A stretch of DNA of 64,000 nucleotides from Flavivirga aquatica (GCF_001747085.1 NZ_MDJD01000007.1:682001-746000), one strand, 5' to 3'. Counted from the first letter of the stretch, positions 16,885-26,860 are shown. The notes: generated by a model not told the origin, from the letters alone. Numbers and translations are program-made.

Positions 16885-17382
16885 ATGAAATTTTTAATGG
16901 TTCTCATATCGGCAATAAGTATAAATATTTTATCAATAGATATTAATACCGTTAGAAAAGCATATAAAGAAGCTGCCCACGACCATAACAAAATAGAGAC
17001 TTTTAATAACCTACTTTTAAAAATAACTAAAAAAGATAAAGCAGCCCTAGTAGCTTACAAAGGTGCAGCAATTGCTTTGTTAGCTAAACAAGAAAAAAAA
17101 ATTAAAGACAAAAAAGCACTGTTTATAGAAGGGGTTTCATATGTGGAGCATGCCATTGAAAAATCATCAAATAACATAGAAGTTCGTTTTGTTCGATTAG
17201 GGATTCAAGAAAACACGCCAAAGCTCTTAAAATATAAAGATAATATTGAAGAAGACAAACGCTTCATTTTAAAACATTTTAAAGGCATTACGTCTCTTAA
17301 TTTAAAGCGTTACATTAAAGATTATATTTTACAGTCTAAAGCTTTTAGTGATGAAGAAAAAACAGTAATTTCGAGCCAATAA
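16885..17382 (+). CDS. Exported protein of unknown function in the flexirubin cluster
   Basis: A 165-residue protein with a short signal sequence (MKFLMVLISAISINILSI) and an otherwise helical, Lys-rich body (about residues 22-160). I see no catalytic motif and no lipobox. It is 7 bp from the dehydratase-like gene and 20 bp from the glycosyltransferase gene, so it belongs to the operon. Its helical repeats look vaguely TPR/SEL-like but do not match a consensus. Function unknown. Confidence 0.6.
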   Translation: MKFLMVLISAISINILSIDINTVRKAYKEAAHDHNKIETFNNLLLKITKKDKAALVAYKGAAIALLAKQEKKIKDKKALFIEGVSYVEHAIEKSSNNIEVRFVRLGIQENTPKLLKYKDNIEEDKRFILKHFKGITSLNLKRYIKDYILQSKAFSDEEKTVISSQ

Positions 17383-17402
17383 TGCTTTAAGGTTTCAATA
17401 AA

Positions 17403-18596
17403 GTGAATATTAACCTAACCAACCAAAAAATTACCGATTTAAGCGTATGTGTGTTAATCCCAACATACAATAACGATCGTACATTAAAGCGAGTTATCGA
17501 TGGCGTTTTACAATTTACACAACACATTATTATCATTAATGATGGATCTACAGATAATACATTACAAATTCTTGAAGAATATTCACAACTTCAACAAATT
17601 CATATAGAAAAAAACAAAGGCAAAGGTAATGCGTTACGCATGGGGTTTAAACATGCCGAAACTTTAGGGTATCACTTTGCCATTACCATAGATTCTGATG
17701 ATCAACACTTTACAGAAGACATTCCAGTTTTTGTTAATGAGCTTGAAAAAAGTAACAACAAAGATATATTACTTATTGGCGCACGAAATATGAGTCAAAA
17801 AGATGTGCCTAAAAAAAGTAGTTTTGGTAATAAATTTTCAAACTTTTGGTTTTGGGCGGAAACTGGAATTAAGCTTCAAGACACACAATCTGGATTTAGG
17901 TTATATCCTTTAAAAGCATTAAAAAAGCTTAAATTATATACATCTAAATTTGAATTTGAAATCGAAGTTATTGTAAAGTCTGCTTGGTCTGGAGTCGCAG
18001 TTAAAAACATCCCTGTTCGCGTGTTATATGATGAAAATGAGCGCGTTTCTCATTTTAGACCATTCAAAGATTTTACACGAATAAGTATTTTAAACACATG
18101 GCTTGTAATACTTACTCTTTTATACATTAAACCACGAGATTTTTTTAGAAAATTAAAAAAAAAAGGATTTAAACGGTTTTTTAATGAAACCTTATTAGGA
18201 ACAGAGGATAAGGCTTCTAAAAAAGCATTATCTATAGCTTTAGGTCTTTTTATTGGTATATCTCCTTTTTGGGGGCTTCAAACAGCACTTGTTATTTTTT
18301 TAGCTTTAATTTTTAAATTAAATAAAACAATCGCTTTTATTTTTTCGAATATAAGCATCCCTCCTTTTATTCCTTTTATACTTTATGCCAGCTCAAGAAT
18401 AGGTCAATATATTTTAAGAGTAGAATTAGAATACACAAGAGAAGAAATGATCGAAAATTTTGAAGTTTTAAAACATCTTAAAACATATATTGTTGGTAGT
18501 TTTTCTTTAGCAATCATAGCTGCAACCAGTTTTGGTATTTTAAGTTATTTCCTTTTTTTAATTTTAAATAAAAAAGCGGTACTCAATAATGGATAG
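17403..18596 (+). CDS. GT2 glycosyltransferase fused to a DUF2062 membrane domain
   Basis: The 397-residue protein uses a GTG start at 17403. Residues about 14-230 form a GT-A glycosyltransferase of family 2: VCVLIPTYNNDRTL, the nucleotide-binding INDGSTDNT and the metal-binding DSDDQH, then a dolichyl-phosphate-sugar-synthase-like acceptor region (DTQSGFRLYP). The C-terminal part (about 285-395) is a DUF2062 domain with GLFIGISPFWGLQTALVIF and two or three membrane segments. DUF2062 is usually a separate protein. The fusion suggests a membrane-anchored transferase working on a lipid-linked substrate. Its stop overlaps the MMPL start (18589). Confidence 0.83.
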   Translation: MNINLTNQKITDLSVCVLIPTYNNDRTLKRVIDGVLQFTQHIIIINDGSTDNTLQILEEYSQLQQIHIEKNKGKGNALRMGFKHAETLGYHFAITIDSDDQHFTEDIPVFVNELEKSNNKDILLIGARNMSQKDVPKKSSFGNKFSNFWFWAETGIKLQDTQSGFRLYPLKALKKLKLYTSKFEFEIEVIVKSAWSGVAVKNIPVRVLYDENERVSHFRPFKDFTRISILNTWLVILTLLYIKPRDFFRKLKKKGFKRFFNETLLGTEDKASKKALSIALGLFIGISPFWGLQTALVIFLALIFKLNKTIAFIFSNISIPPFIPFILYASSRIGQYILRVELEYTREEMIENFEVLKHLKTYIVGSFSLAIIAATSFGILSYFLFLILNKKAVLNNG

Positions 18597-21500
18597 AGTT
18601 TTTTATAACATATATAAAAAAATTGTAGCTAAAAAACTATTAAGTTTTATCGCTTTGCTTCTATTAATTTTATCGCTGGTATATGTAGCTTCTAAAATTG
18701 AATTTGAAGAGGATATTACTAAACTCATTCCATCTAATGACAAAACTTCTGAAGCACAAAAGGTTTTAAAAACCGTAAATTTTGCTGATAAAATTATTGT
18801 AAATATCACAAAGAAACCCGATGGTTCTGTTGATGATATCACGCAGTACGCATCACAATTAATGGACAGCATAAATATAACGTCCAGTAAATATGTTAAA
18901 CAAATTCAGGGAAAAATTGAAGATGAAGATATTCTTGAAACTTTAGATTTTGTTTATAAAAACCTGCCTCTCTTTTTAGATGAAAGCGATTATAAAATCA
19001 TTGAAAACAAGATAGGAAAAGATAGCATCGATGCCATAACAAACAACAATTATAAGACTTTGGTGTCTCCTTCTGGATTTATTGCCAAAGAAAGCATATT
19101 AAAAGATCCTTTAGGTTTATCGTTTATTGCCTTAAAAAAACTACAACAACTTGGCTTTGGTGATGATTTTACGTTTCACAATGGCTTTTTAATTAGTAAA
19201 GATAAAAATCATGTCTTGCTATTTATAACTCCAACTTTAGGCTCTAGTGAAACTGCCGAAAATGCAAAATTTGCAGAAAATTTATATAAAATAAATGCTC
19301 AACTTAATAACACATTTAAAAACAGAGCGCAAAGTGAATATTTTGGAGGTGTTTTAATTGCTGTTGCAAATGCAAAACAAATCAAACAAGACATTCAACT
19401 TACGGTTAGTATTGCAATGAGTATTTTACTTATTATTCTTATTGTTTTTTATAAAAAACTAAGCATTCCAATTGTCTTATTTGTTCCTACACTATTTGGA
19501 GGTTTATTAGCAGTTGCTTTGCTATATCTAATTCGCGTAAAAATATCAGCAATCTCTCTGGGTATTGGTTCTGTCTTACTTGGTGTGACTTTAGATTATT
19601 CACTTCATATATTAACTCATATACGAAGTAATAACAATGTAAAAGCCTTGTATAAAGAAGTAACAAAGCCATTATTAATGAGTAGTATAACAACTGCTTT
19701 GGCATTTTTGTGTTTACTGTTTTTAAACTCACAAGCTTTACAGGATTTAGGTGTTTTTGCCTCAATAAGTGTATTGGGGGCTTCTATTTTTGCATTGTTT
19801 TTTATCCCATTAGTATATAAAGATTCAGCAAAAAAGACAAATAAACACACCTTAATAGATAACTTTGCTGGGTTTCAATTTCATAAAAAAAAGTGGGGTT
19901 TTATAATACTTATTATCGCATTTGGTATTAGCTTTTTCACTTATAATACGGTTGTTTTTAATAAAGATATCACAAAGTTAAATTATGAGCCACAGCATCT
20001 TAAAGAAGCTCAAATACGTTTAGATGCATTAACCAATATAGCATCAAAGTCTGTATATTTAGTAGCTTATGAAACTTCAGAAAAAGATGCACTACAAGTA
20101 AATGATGCTATTTATAAAAAACTACAAGGGCTTAAAACAGAAAATCAAATTATAAATTTTAGTTCTATTGGAACTTTAATAAATTCAGAAAAATCTCAAA
20201 AACAAAGTATTGCAAAATGGAATGAATTTTGGGATAATGAAACCATTGCAAACACTAAAAATAACCTTATTGAAAGCGGTAGTGCATTCGGTTTTAAACC
20301 TAATACATTTCATTCCTTCTATACTCTTTTAAACACTGGTTTTAAACCTCTAAAAACAGAAGATTATAAAACTTTAAAAACGATTTCAACCGAAGATTAT
20401 ATTACTTCTAAAAATAATTTTACTACGGTAACTACATTGGTTAAAGTTCAAGATGAAAATACACAAAAACTAATAGATACTTTTAAAAATAACCCACAAA
20501 CACTTGTTATTGACAGACGACAAATGAATGAAACTTTTTTAGGGAATCTAAAAAACGACTTCAATAGTCTAGTTATTTATTCACTAGCTGTTGTGTTGCT
20601 TCTTCTTTTTATATTTTACAGAAGCTTTTCATTAACCTTGGTAACAAGTATTCCTATAGCATTAACCTGGTTGTTAACTATTGGAATTATGGGACTATTC
20701 CATATTGAATTCAATATTTTCAATATTATTATTTCCACTTTTATTTTTGGCTTGGGAATAGACTACAGCATTTTTATTACCAATGGTTTATTACACGAAT
20801 ATAAAACAGGAGAAAAAGCTTTAGTAACTCATAAAACATCCATTATTTTATCTGTAATCACTACAATTTTAGGAGTAGGTGTTTTAATATTTGCCAAGCA
20901 TCCTGCTTTGTATTCTATTTCTTTAGTTTCTATTATTGGGATCTTATCTGCGCTCATCATTTCATTTACACTTCAACCTTTATTGTTTAAGTTATTTATT
21001 GGTAGTAAAACGAAACGTCCCACATCATTAAGGTTATTAATCCACTCCATTCTATCGTTTGGGTATTTTGGGTTAGGAGGGCTTCTAATTTCTTTGTTTA
21101 GTGTAACGTTGTTAAAAATGCTTCCTGTTAGCAAAAAAGCGAAGATGAAATGGTTTCATAAAACAGTTTCAAAGTATATGAAATCGGTTTTATACACAAA
21201 CCCTTTTCTAAAAAAGAACGTTATAAACCTTAGTAATGAAACTTTTGAAAAGCCCTCAATAATTATTGCGAATCACACCTCTTTTTTAGACATTTTAGCC
21301 GTTGGTATGTTACATCCAAAAATTATATTTTTGGTAAGCGATTGGGTTTACAATTCGCCTGTTTTTGGTAAAGCTGTTCAAGCAGCCGGATTTTACCCTG
21401 TTTCCAGTGGCATAGAAAAAGGAGTATCTCACCTTCAGGAAAAAGTTAATCAAGGCTATTCGTTAATGGCTTTCCCAGAAGGAACAAGAGCTTTAACAAA

Positions 21501-22269
21501 TAAAATGAAACGCTTTCATAAAGGGGCTTTTTATTTAGCAGAAAAATTAAATTTAGATATTATTCCAGTACTTATTCATGGTAATTCGGAGGTTAACCCA
21601 AAAGGTAGTTTTCTTATTAGAAATGGAAGTCTTACTGTAAAAATATTGGAGAGAATTTCTATTGAAAATAAATCATATGGGGAGAGCTATAAACAACGTA
21701 CAAAAAATATAAGTGCAGATTTTAAGCAGCAATTTAATGATTTAAGACAGGACATTGAACACGATACTTACTTTCATGAAATAGTATTAGATGACTATAA
21801 ATATAAAGGTGATGCATTATACAAAACGGTTAAAAAAGACCTTAAAACATATAAAGAAACTTATAGTACTATTTTAAATACGATTGATAAAAAAGATACA
21901 ATCCTTCATCTCTCAAAAGATTATGGACAACTGGATTTTCTATTATCTTTAAATGCTATCGACAGAAAAATAATTTCTTATATTGAAGATGTTGCTGTTA
22001 ACATGATCCTTCAAAATAGTTTTATTACAAATAAGCATAACCGTATTAATTTTGAAAACACTATTGATGAAGCCCTTAAAAATCACGCAAACGTATTAAT
22101 AATCAATATAAATGGGATCTCTCTAGAGCAAATAAACAATATTTTGAATAGTCATATTAGTCTTTTAATTTTATTAAAAGAAAGTCGAAATTTATATTCT
22201 GAAACAATTAATGATTTAGGGTTTAAGACGTATTATGAAAATGAAAACCTTATTATTTTTAAACGATAA
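18589..22269 (+). CDS. MMPL/RND-type exporter fused to PlsC acyltransferase and a degenerate C-terminal domain
   Basis: A 1226-residue fusion. Residues about 1-830 form an MMPL/RND-like transporter: a first membrane helix, an extracytoplasmic domain, helices from about 265, then a second copy of that layout from about 430. GVTLDYSLH and GLGIDYSIF are the paired conserved Asp-containing helices. Residues about 885-1045 are a PlsC/LPLAT acyltransferase with NHTSFLD and FPEGTR motifs intact. The last ~130 residues (from about 1100) look like a worn-out methyltransferase fold: ILHLSKDYGQLDFLLSL aligns with a SAM motif I but lacks the Gly pattern. It probably exports and esterifies the pigment at the membrane. 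The role is inferred from aryl-polyene exporters. Confidence 0.85.
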   Translation: MDRVFYNIYKKIVAKKLLSFIALLLLILSLVYVASKIEFEEDITKLIPSNDKTSEAQKVLKTVNFADKIIVNITKKPDGSVDDITQYASQLMDSINITSSKYVKQIQGKIEDEDILETLDFVYKNLPLFLDESDYKIIENKIGKDSIDAITNNNYKTLVSPSGFIAKESILKDPLGLSFIALKKLQQLGFGDDFTFHNGFLISKDKNHVLLFITPTLGSSETAENAKFAENLYKINAQLNNTFKNRAQSEYFGGVLIAVANAKQIKQDIQLTVSIAMSILLIILIVFYKKLSIPIVLFVPTLFGGLLAVALLYLIRVKISAISLGIGSVLLGVTLDYSLHILTHIRSNNNVKALYKEVTKPLLMSSITTALAFLCLLFLNSQALQDLGVFASISVLGASIFALFFIPLVYKDSAKKTNKHTLIDNFAGFQFHKKKWGFIILIIAFGISFFTYNTVVFNKDITKLNYEPQHLKEAQIRLDALTNIASKSVYLVAYETSEKDALQVNDAIYKKLQGLKTENQIINFSSIGTLINSEKSQKQSIAKWNEFWDNETIANTKNNLIESGSAFGFKPNTFHSFYTLLNTGFKPLKTEDYKTLKTISTEDYITSKNNFTTVTTLVKVQDENTQKLIDTFKNNPQTLVIDRRQMNETFLGNLKNDFNSLVIYSLAVVLLLLFIFYRSFSLTLVTSIPIALTWLLTIGIMGLFHIEFNIFNIIISTFIFGLGIDYSIFITNGLLHEYKTGEKALVTHKTSIILSVITTILGVGVLIFAKHPALYSISLVSIIGILSALIISFTLQPLLFKLFIGSKTKRPTSLRLLIHSILSFGYFGLGGLLISLFSVTLLKMLPVSKKAKMKWFHKTVSKYMKSVLYTNPFLKKNVINLSNETFEKPSIIIANHTSFLDILAVGMLHPKIIFLVSDWVYNSPVFGKAVQAAGFYPVSSGIEKGVSHLQEKVNQGYSLMAFPEGTRALTNKMKRFHKGAFYLAEKLNLDIIPVLIHGNSEVNPKGSFLIRNGSLTVKILERISIENKSYGESYKQRTKNISADFKQQFNDLRQDIEHDTYFHEIVLDDYKYKGDALYKTVKKDLKTYKETYSTILNTIDKKDTILHLSKDYGQLDFLLSLNAIDRKIISYIEDVAVNMILQNSFITNKHNRINFENTIDEALKNHANVLIININGISLEQINNILNSHISLLILLKESRNLYSETINDLGFKTYYENENLIIFKR

Positions 22270-22276
22270 AAAATAG

Positions 22277-23827
22277 ATGAAAACACACTATGATATTGTA
22301 ATAGTTGGAAGTGGATTAGGAGGCTTGGCTTCTGCTATTATTTTAGCAAAAGAAGGTTATAGTGTTTGTGTACTTGAAAAAAACAATCAATATGGTGGTA
22401 ATTTACAAACTTTTGTAAGAAACAAAACCATATTTGATACTGGAGTACATTATATTGGTGGACTAGATAAAGGGCAAAATCTATATCAATACTTTAAATA
22501 TATTGACATTATAGATGATTTATCCCTTAAAAAACTAGACGAAAAAGGGTTTGATATCGTTACTTTCGATAATGATCCCATCGAATATAAGCATGCACAA
22601 GGTTATGAAAAATTCATTGAAGTTTTAGTAGAACAGTTTCCCGAAGAAGAACCTGCCATAATAACTTATTGCAATAAGTTGAAGGAAACCTGTGATAATT
22701 TTCCGTTGTATAACTTAAAACAAGGTAAAGCTTACCATGATAATCCTGCCATTTTTCAGCTTCAGGCAAAAGAGTACATCAATTCACTTACAAATAATAA
22801 AAAATTGCAAGCGGTACTTGCAGGAACAAATTTTTTATATGCTGGTGATGGTGAGCGTACACCATTTTATGTTCATGCTTTAACAATAAATTCCTATATA
22901 GAAAGCGCTTATAGATGCATTAATGGGGGCAGCCAAATAACTAAAGCATTAATTAAAACATTAAAAAAACACGGTGGAGAAACATACAAACATCATGACG
23001 TTGTTAAATTTGGTTTTGATAATGGTAAAATTACTTCAGCTATTTGCTCAAACGGAAAAGAAATAAAAGGCGATATGTTTATCTCTAATATTGAACCTAA
23101 ACTTACTTTAAAGCTTGTTGGCGAAGATAAATTTAGGAAGTCCTATACCAATAGAGTTAATAAAATTGAAAGTACCATTGCTGCGTTTAGTTTATACATT
23201 GTTTTAAAACCAAATTCATTTAAATACGAAAATAAAAACTTCTATCATTTTAAAAACCCTGATAATGTTTGGGATGTTCACAAATACACGCAGGAAAGTT
23301 GGCCAGGAGGGTACATGATGTCCATGTCAATTAAGAAAAATATGAACGATTATGGAGATAATATAACGGTAATGACCTACATGCATTATGACGAAGTTAA
23401 ACCTTGGGTAGATACATTTAATACTGTTTCCCATAAAAATGAAAGAGGTCAAACCTACGAACAGTTTAAAGAAGAAAAAGCCGAAAAACTGATAAAAGAA
23501 TTAGAACTTAAATTTCCAAATATTAGAGATTGCATTCAAGAAATGTACACTTCTACGCCACTATCTTATAGGGATTATATAGGTAGTAATAGAGGTTCTA
23601 TGTATGGTTATGTTAAAGATGTTAATAAGCCCATGCAATCTTTTTTATCTCCAAGAACAAAAATTAAAAATTTAATGTTTACAGGTCAAAGCCTAAACAT
23701 GCATGGTATCTTGGGAGTCACAATAAGTGCTGTAACAACGTGCTCCGAAATTTTAGGTAAAGACTATTTATTAAATAAAATATTAAAAGCCAATAAAGAA
23801 CAGGAAATAAGTGAAAACAATGTATAA
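22277..23827 (+). CDS. CrtI-like FAD-dependent oxidoreductase
   Basis: The 516-residue protein starts with an FAD Rossmann motif DIVIVGSGLGGLASA and ends with the phytoene-desaturase type C-terminal motif FTGQSLNMHGILGVTISA. It has the length of carotenoid desaturase/isomerase and retinol-saturase relatives. In a polyene pigment cluster it could oxidise or isomerise the chain, or act on the resorcinol ring. I would not assign it to carotenoid synthesis because no crtB-like gene is nearby. It lies 7 bp after the MMPL fusion. Confidence 0.82.
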   Translation: MKTHYDIVIVGSGLGGLASAIILAKEGYSVCVLEKNNQYGGNLQTFVRNKTIFDTGVHYIGGLDKGQNLYQYFKYIDIIDDLSLKKLDEKGFDIVTFDNDPIEYKHAQGYEKFIEVLVEQFPEEEPAIITYCNKLKETCDNFPLYNLKQGKAYHDNPAIFQLQAKEYINSLTNNKKLQAVLAGTNFLYAGDGERTPFYVHALTINSYIESAYRCINGGSQITKALIKTLKKHGGETYKHHDVVKFGFDNGKITSAICSNGKEIKGDMFISNIEPKLTLKLVGEDKFRKSYTNRVNKIESTIAAFSLYIVLKPNSFKYENKNFYHFKNPDNVWDVHKYTQESWPGGYMMSMSIKKNMNDYGDNITVMTYMHYDEVKPWVDTFNTVSHKNERGQTYEQFKEEKAEKLIKELELKFPNIRDCIQEMYTSTPLSYRDYIGSNRGSMYGYVKDVNKPMQSFLSPRTKIKNLMFTGQSLNMHGILGVTISAVTTCSEILGKDYLLNKILKANKEQEISENNV

Positions 23828-23854
23828 CGAACACTTTAAAGTAACTTCAATTAC

Positions 23855-25528
23855 ATGTATCTAAAGAAGATGAAAATAGTAAAGTGGTTTTGCTTTTTTG
23901 CGCTTCTACTTTTAGTATCATCATGTGGCGTCTCTAAATCCCTTAAAGATGTTCCAGATATAAGCACATATAATGCAGTTGTACCTGAAAGAGTTAAAAC
24001 ATCCGATTCCACTTTTCTTTTAGCAAATAATACGCTTAACAAAAACAAACAAGGTTTATGGGAGCTTTATGTAGAAGGTGATCCATACCAAAGAGGTCTA
24101 ATTATTGGAAGCTTAACAAAAGAACTATTCAACAACCAAGAACATGTTTTTCTATCTAAAGTTAACGATCTCGTTCCTTCAAAGACAAAGCAAGCCTTAC
24201 TACGCAAGTTTTTAGCTTGGTTTAATAGAAAAATGTATCTACATATTCCCGAAGAGTATAAAACCGAAATTTATGGGCTTTCAAAATATGCTTCATCCAA
24301 GTATAACAACATAGCAGAACCATATTTAAGAGTCCTTTATTTACATGGTGCTCACGACATAGGTCATGCTTTACAAGATTTAGCCTTAGTTGGTTGCTCT
24401 TCGTTTGCTGCATGGGGAAATAAAACCGAGGATGGTAGTCTTATTATAGGTAGAAATTTTGATTTTTATGCAGGAGATGATTTTGCTAAAGAAAAAATTA
24501 TAGCTTTTGTAAATCCTACTAAAGGACATAAATTTATGTCTGTAACCTGGGGAGGCATGGTTGGTGTCGTTTCTGGAATGAATGAGCATGGACTTACCGT
24601 TACAATTAATGCAGGAAAATCAAAAATTCCTTTAATTGCCAAAACACCTATTTCAATTTTAAATAGAGAAATTTTACAATACGCATCAACCATAGAGGAA
24701 GCAATTGCTATAGCAAAAAAGAGAAAAGTATTTGTTTCCGAATCTATATTTATTGGAAGTGCTAAAGATAAAAAGGCCATCACCATTGAAGTCTCTCCTG
24801 ATAACTTTGGCGTTTATGAGGTTTCAAACTCTAACCAATTAATATGCTCAAATCATTTTCAAAGCCAAGCTTATGCAAATGATAAAAAAAACCTAAAGCA
24901 CAAAGCAGAAAGTCATTCTCTCTATCGTTACCAACGTATGGAAGAACTTTTGGAAGAACACTCAAAGCTAACTCCTAAAATAGCAGTAGATATTTTGCGA
25001 AATAAAGAAGGTTTACAAAATGAATCTATTGGCTATGGCAACGAAAAAGCGCTTAACCAGTTATTAGCACACCATGCTATAGTTTTTAAACCAGAACAAC
25101 GACTCGTTTGGGTTTCTTCAAGCCCATATCAATTAGGAGAGTTTGTCGCTTACAACTTGAACGACGTTTTTAATAACCCTAAAAAGAGAACGCTATCTAA
25201 CACAAACCTGAATATAGAAAAAGATGATTTTCAATTTTCTAAAGCTTATAAAAACTATGAAACTTATAGAGAATTAAAATCTCAAGTTCAATCTTTAATA
25301 GCAAATAAAAAAGATATAGAACCTTCAATAATTTCAGAATTAATTATAACCAACCCAGATTTTTGGGAAACATACTATTTAAAGGGTAAATATTACTATA
25401 ATAAAGGTTATTATACAGCCGCTTTAAATGCATTTCAAAAAGCGAAAACTAAAGAAGTCACAACTGTTCCCGATAAAAGAGAAGTTGACTTGTATATTAA
25501 AAAATTAAAAAGGAAGTTAGGACTATGA
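23855..25528 (+). CDS. C45/Ntn-type autoproteolytic acyltransferase-hydrolase, lipoprotein
   Basis: A 557-residue protein with a lipoprotein signal (LLLVSSCGVSK). A second start at 23870 would give a cleaner signal sequence. The catalytic domain resembles acyl-CoA:isopenicillin N acyltransferase and acid-ceramidase-like Ntn hydrolases. The nucleophile Cys181 sits at the processing site (LALVGCSSFAAWG), followed by IIGRNFDFY and the strand GMVGVVSGMNEHGLTVTINA. The C-terminal ~90 residues form a TPR-like helical tail. It would be attached to a membrane on the periplasmic side and may form or cleave an ester or amide of the pigment. Its stop overlaps the ligase start (25525). Confidence 0.8.
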   Translation: MYLKKMKIVKWFCFFALLLLVSSCGVSKSLKDVPDISTYNAVVPERVKTSDSTFLLANNTLNKNKQGLWELYVEGDPYQRGLIIGSLTKELFNNQEHVFLSKVNDLVPSKTKQALLRKFLAWFNRKMYLHIPEEYKTEIYGLSKYASSKYNNIAEPYLRVLYLHGAHDIGHALQDLALVGCSSFAAWGNKTEDGSLIIGRNFDFYAGDDFAKEKIIAFVNPTKGHKFMSVTWGGMVGVVSGMNEHGLTVTINAGKSKIPLIAKTPISILNREILQYASTIEEAIAIAKKRKVFVSESIFIGSAKDKKAITIEVSPDNFGVYEVSNSNQLICSNHFQSQAYANDKKNLKHKAESHSLYRYQRMEELLEEHSKLTPKIAVDILRNKEGLQNESIGYGNEKALNQLLAHHAIVFKPEQRLVWVSSSPYQLGEFVAYNLNDVFNNPKKRTLSNTNLNIEKDDFQFSKAYKNYETYRELKSQVQSLIANKKDIEPSIISELIITNPDFWETYYLKGKYYYNKGYYTAALNAFQKAKTKEVTTVPDKREVDLYIKKLKRKLGL

Positions 25529-26817
25529 TTCCAGATATAGAGAAAGCCTCGACCGAGGAGATAAAAGCATTTCAAGAAAATCAATTAAAACTTCTTTTAG
25601 TTAATTTAAGCAAGCATTCAACTTATTATAAACGTTTGTTTGAAAAGCATCATGTTGATATTAATACCATAAATACGTTAGAAGATTTAACTAATATTCC
25701 AACAACATCAAAAGATGATTTACAGAAATACAACGACGATTTTATTTGTGTTCCTAAAAAAGACATTATCGATTATGTAACGACATCTGGTACATTAGGA
25801 GAACCTGTAATTTTTGCATTAACAGATAATGATTTAAAACGTTTAGCCTATAATGAAGCCATCTCTTTTGCTTGTGCAGGAGTAAATTCCAACGACACCA
25901 TACAACTAATGACCACTATGGACAGAAGGTTTATGGCAGGATTAGCCTATTTTTTAGGAGCTAGAGAACTTGGAGCGGGCATTATTCGTGTTGGTAACGG
26001 AATTCCAGAATTACAATGGGATTCTATCTTAAAATTTAAACCAACATACATTATCGCCATACCTTCTTTCTTATTAAAACTGATTGAATATGCACAACAA
26101 CACGATATAGATCTTAACACATCGGGAATTAAAGGCGCTATTTGCATTGGCGAACCACTTCGCGAACAAGATTTCTCGCTAAACACATTGTCTCAAAAAA
26201 TAAAATCTCAATGGAATATCGAGTTATATTCCACCTATGCTTCTACAGAAATGAATACCGCATTTACAGAATGTGAAGCACAAAAAGGAGGACATCAACA
26301 TCCTGAATTAATAATTACCGAAATTTTAGACGACAATAACAAGCCTGTTGCAAAAGGAGAATCTGGAGAATTAACCATTACAACTTTAGGGGTTGAAGGC
26401 ATGCCTTTACTACGTTTTAAAACAGGTGACATTGTAAAAGCAAACGAGGAAAAGTGTGAATGTGGTAGAAATACAGTACGTCTTGGACCTGTAATTGGAA
26501 GAAAAAAACAAATGATTAAATATAAAGGTACCACTTTATATCCTCCAGCAATGCATAATATTTTAAACCACTTTAATGAAGTTGAATGTTATGTTATTGA
26601 AATCTCTCATAACGATATAGGGACAGACGAAATCCTAATAAAAATCGCAACATCTTTGCCTTCTGATGATTTATTACAAAAAATCAAAGATCATTTTAGA
26701 GCCAAACTAAGAGTCCTACCAAAAATAGAATTTGACGATAGAAAAGCGATCTTAAAACTTCAATTTCCAAAAATGAGTAGAAAGCCTATCATGGTTATTG
26801 ATAAAAGAGCATCGTAA
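25525..26817 (+). CDS. PaaK-like adenylate-forming ligase
   Basis: A 430-residue acyl-activating enzyme of the phenylacetate-CoA ligase family. The phosphate-binding loop TTSGTLGEP is near residue 90, with YSTYASTEMNTAFTEC and the C-terminal hinge LLRFKTGDIV. The ECGRNTVRLGPVIGRKKQMIKYKG segment is typical of PaaK. In aryl-polyene systems an AMP-ligase loads a 4-hydroxybenzoyl or 4-hydroxycinnamoyl starter onto an ACP; this is the only ligase in the window and the best candidate. It is the last gene of the same-strand run. No strong terminator was seen after it. Confidence 0.88.
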   Translation: MIPDIEKASTEEIKAFQENQLKLLLVNLSKHSTYYKRLFEKHHVDINTINTLEDLTNIPTTSKDDLQKYNDDFICVPKKDIIDYVTTSGTLGEPVIFALTDNDLKRLAYNEAISFACAGVNSNDTIQLMTTMDRRFMAGLAYFLGARELGAGIIRVGNGIPELQWDSILKFKPTYIIAIPSFLLKLIEYAQQHDIDLNTSGIKGAICIGEPLREQDFSLNTLSQKIKSQWNIELYSTYASTEMNTAFTECEAQKGGHQHPELIITEILDDNNKPVAKGESGELTITTLGVEGMPLLRFKTGDIVKANEEKCECGRNTVRLGPVIGRKKQMIKYKGTTLYPPAMHNILNHFNEVECYVIEISHNDIGTDEILIKIATSLPSDDLLQKIKDHFRAKLRVLPKIEFDDRKAILKLQFPKMSRKPIMVIDKRAS

Positions 26818-26860
26818 GTCCTTTTAAATACGGACTAGCACAAAACAACATACCTTTTTT

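Noticed and set aside
22277-23827. Carotenoid desaturase (crtI) in a carotenoid cluster
   Set aside because: No crtB, crtZ or crtY-like gene is adjacent; the surroundings are all flexirubin/aryl-polyene genes.
26818-26840. Terminator after the pigment cluster (AGTCC...GGACT)
   Set aside because: Only 5 bp of stem with a 10-base loop and no following T-run.
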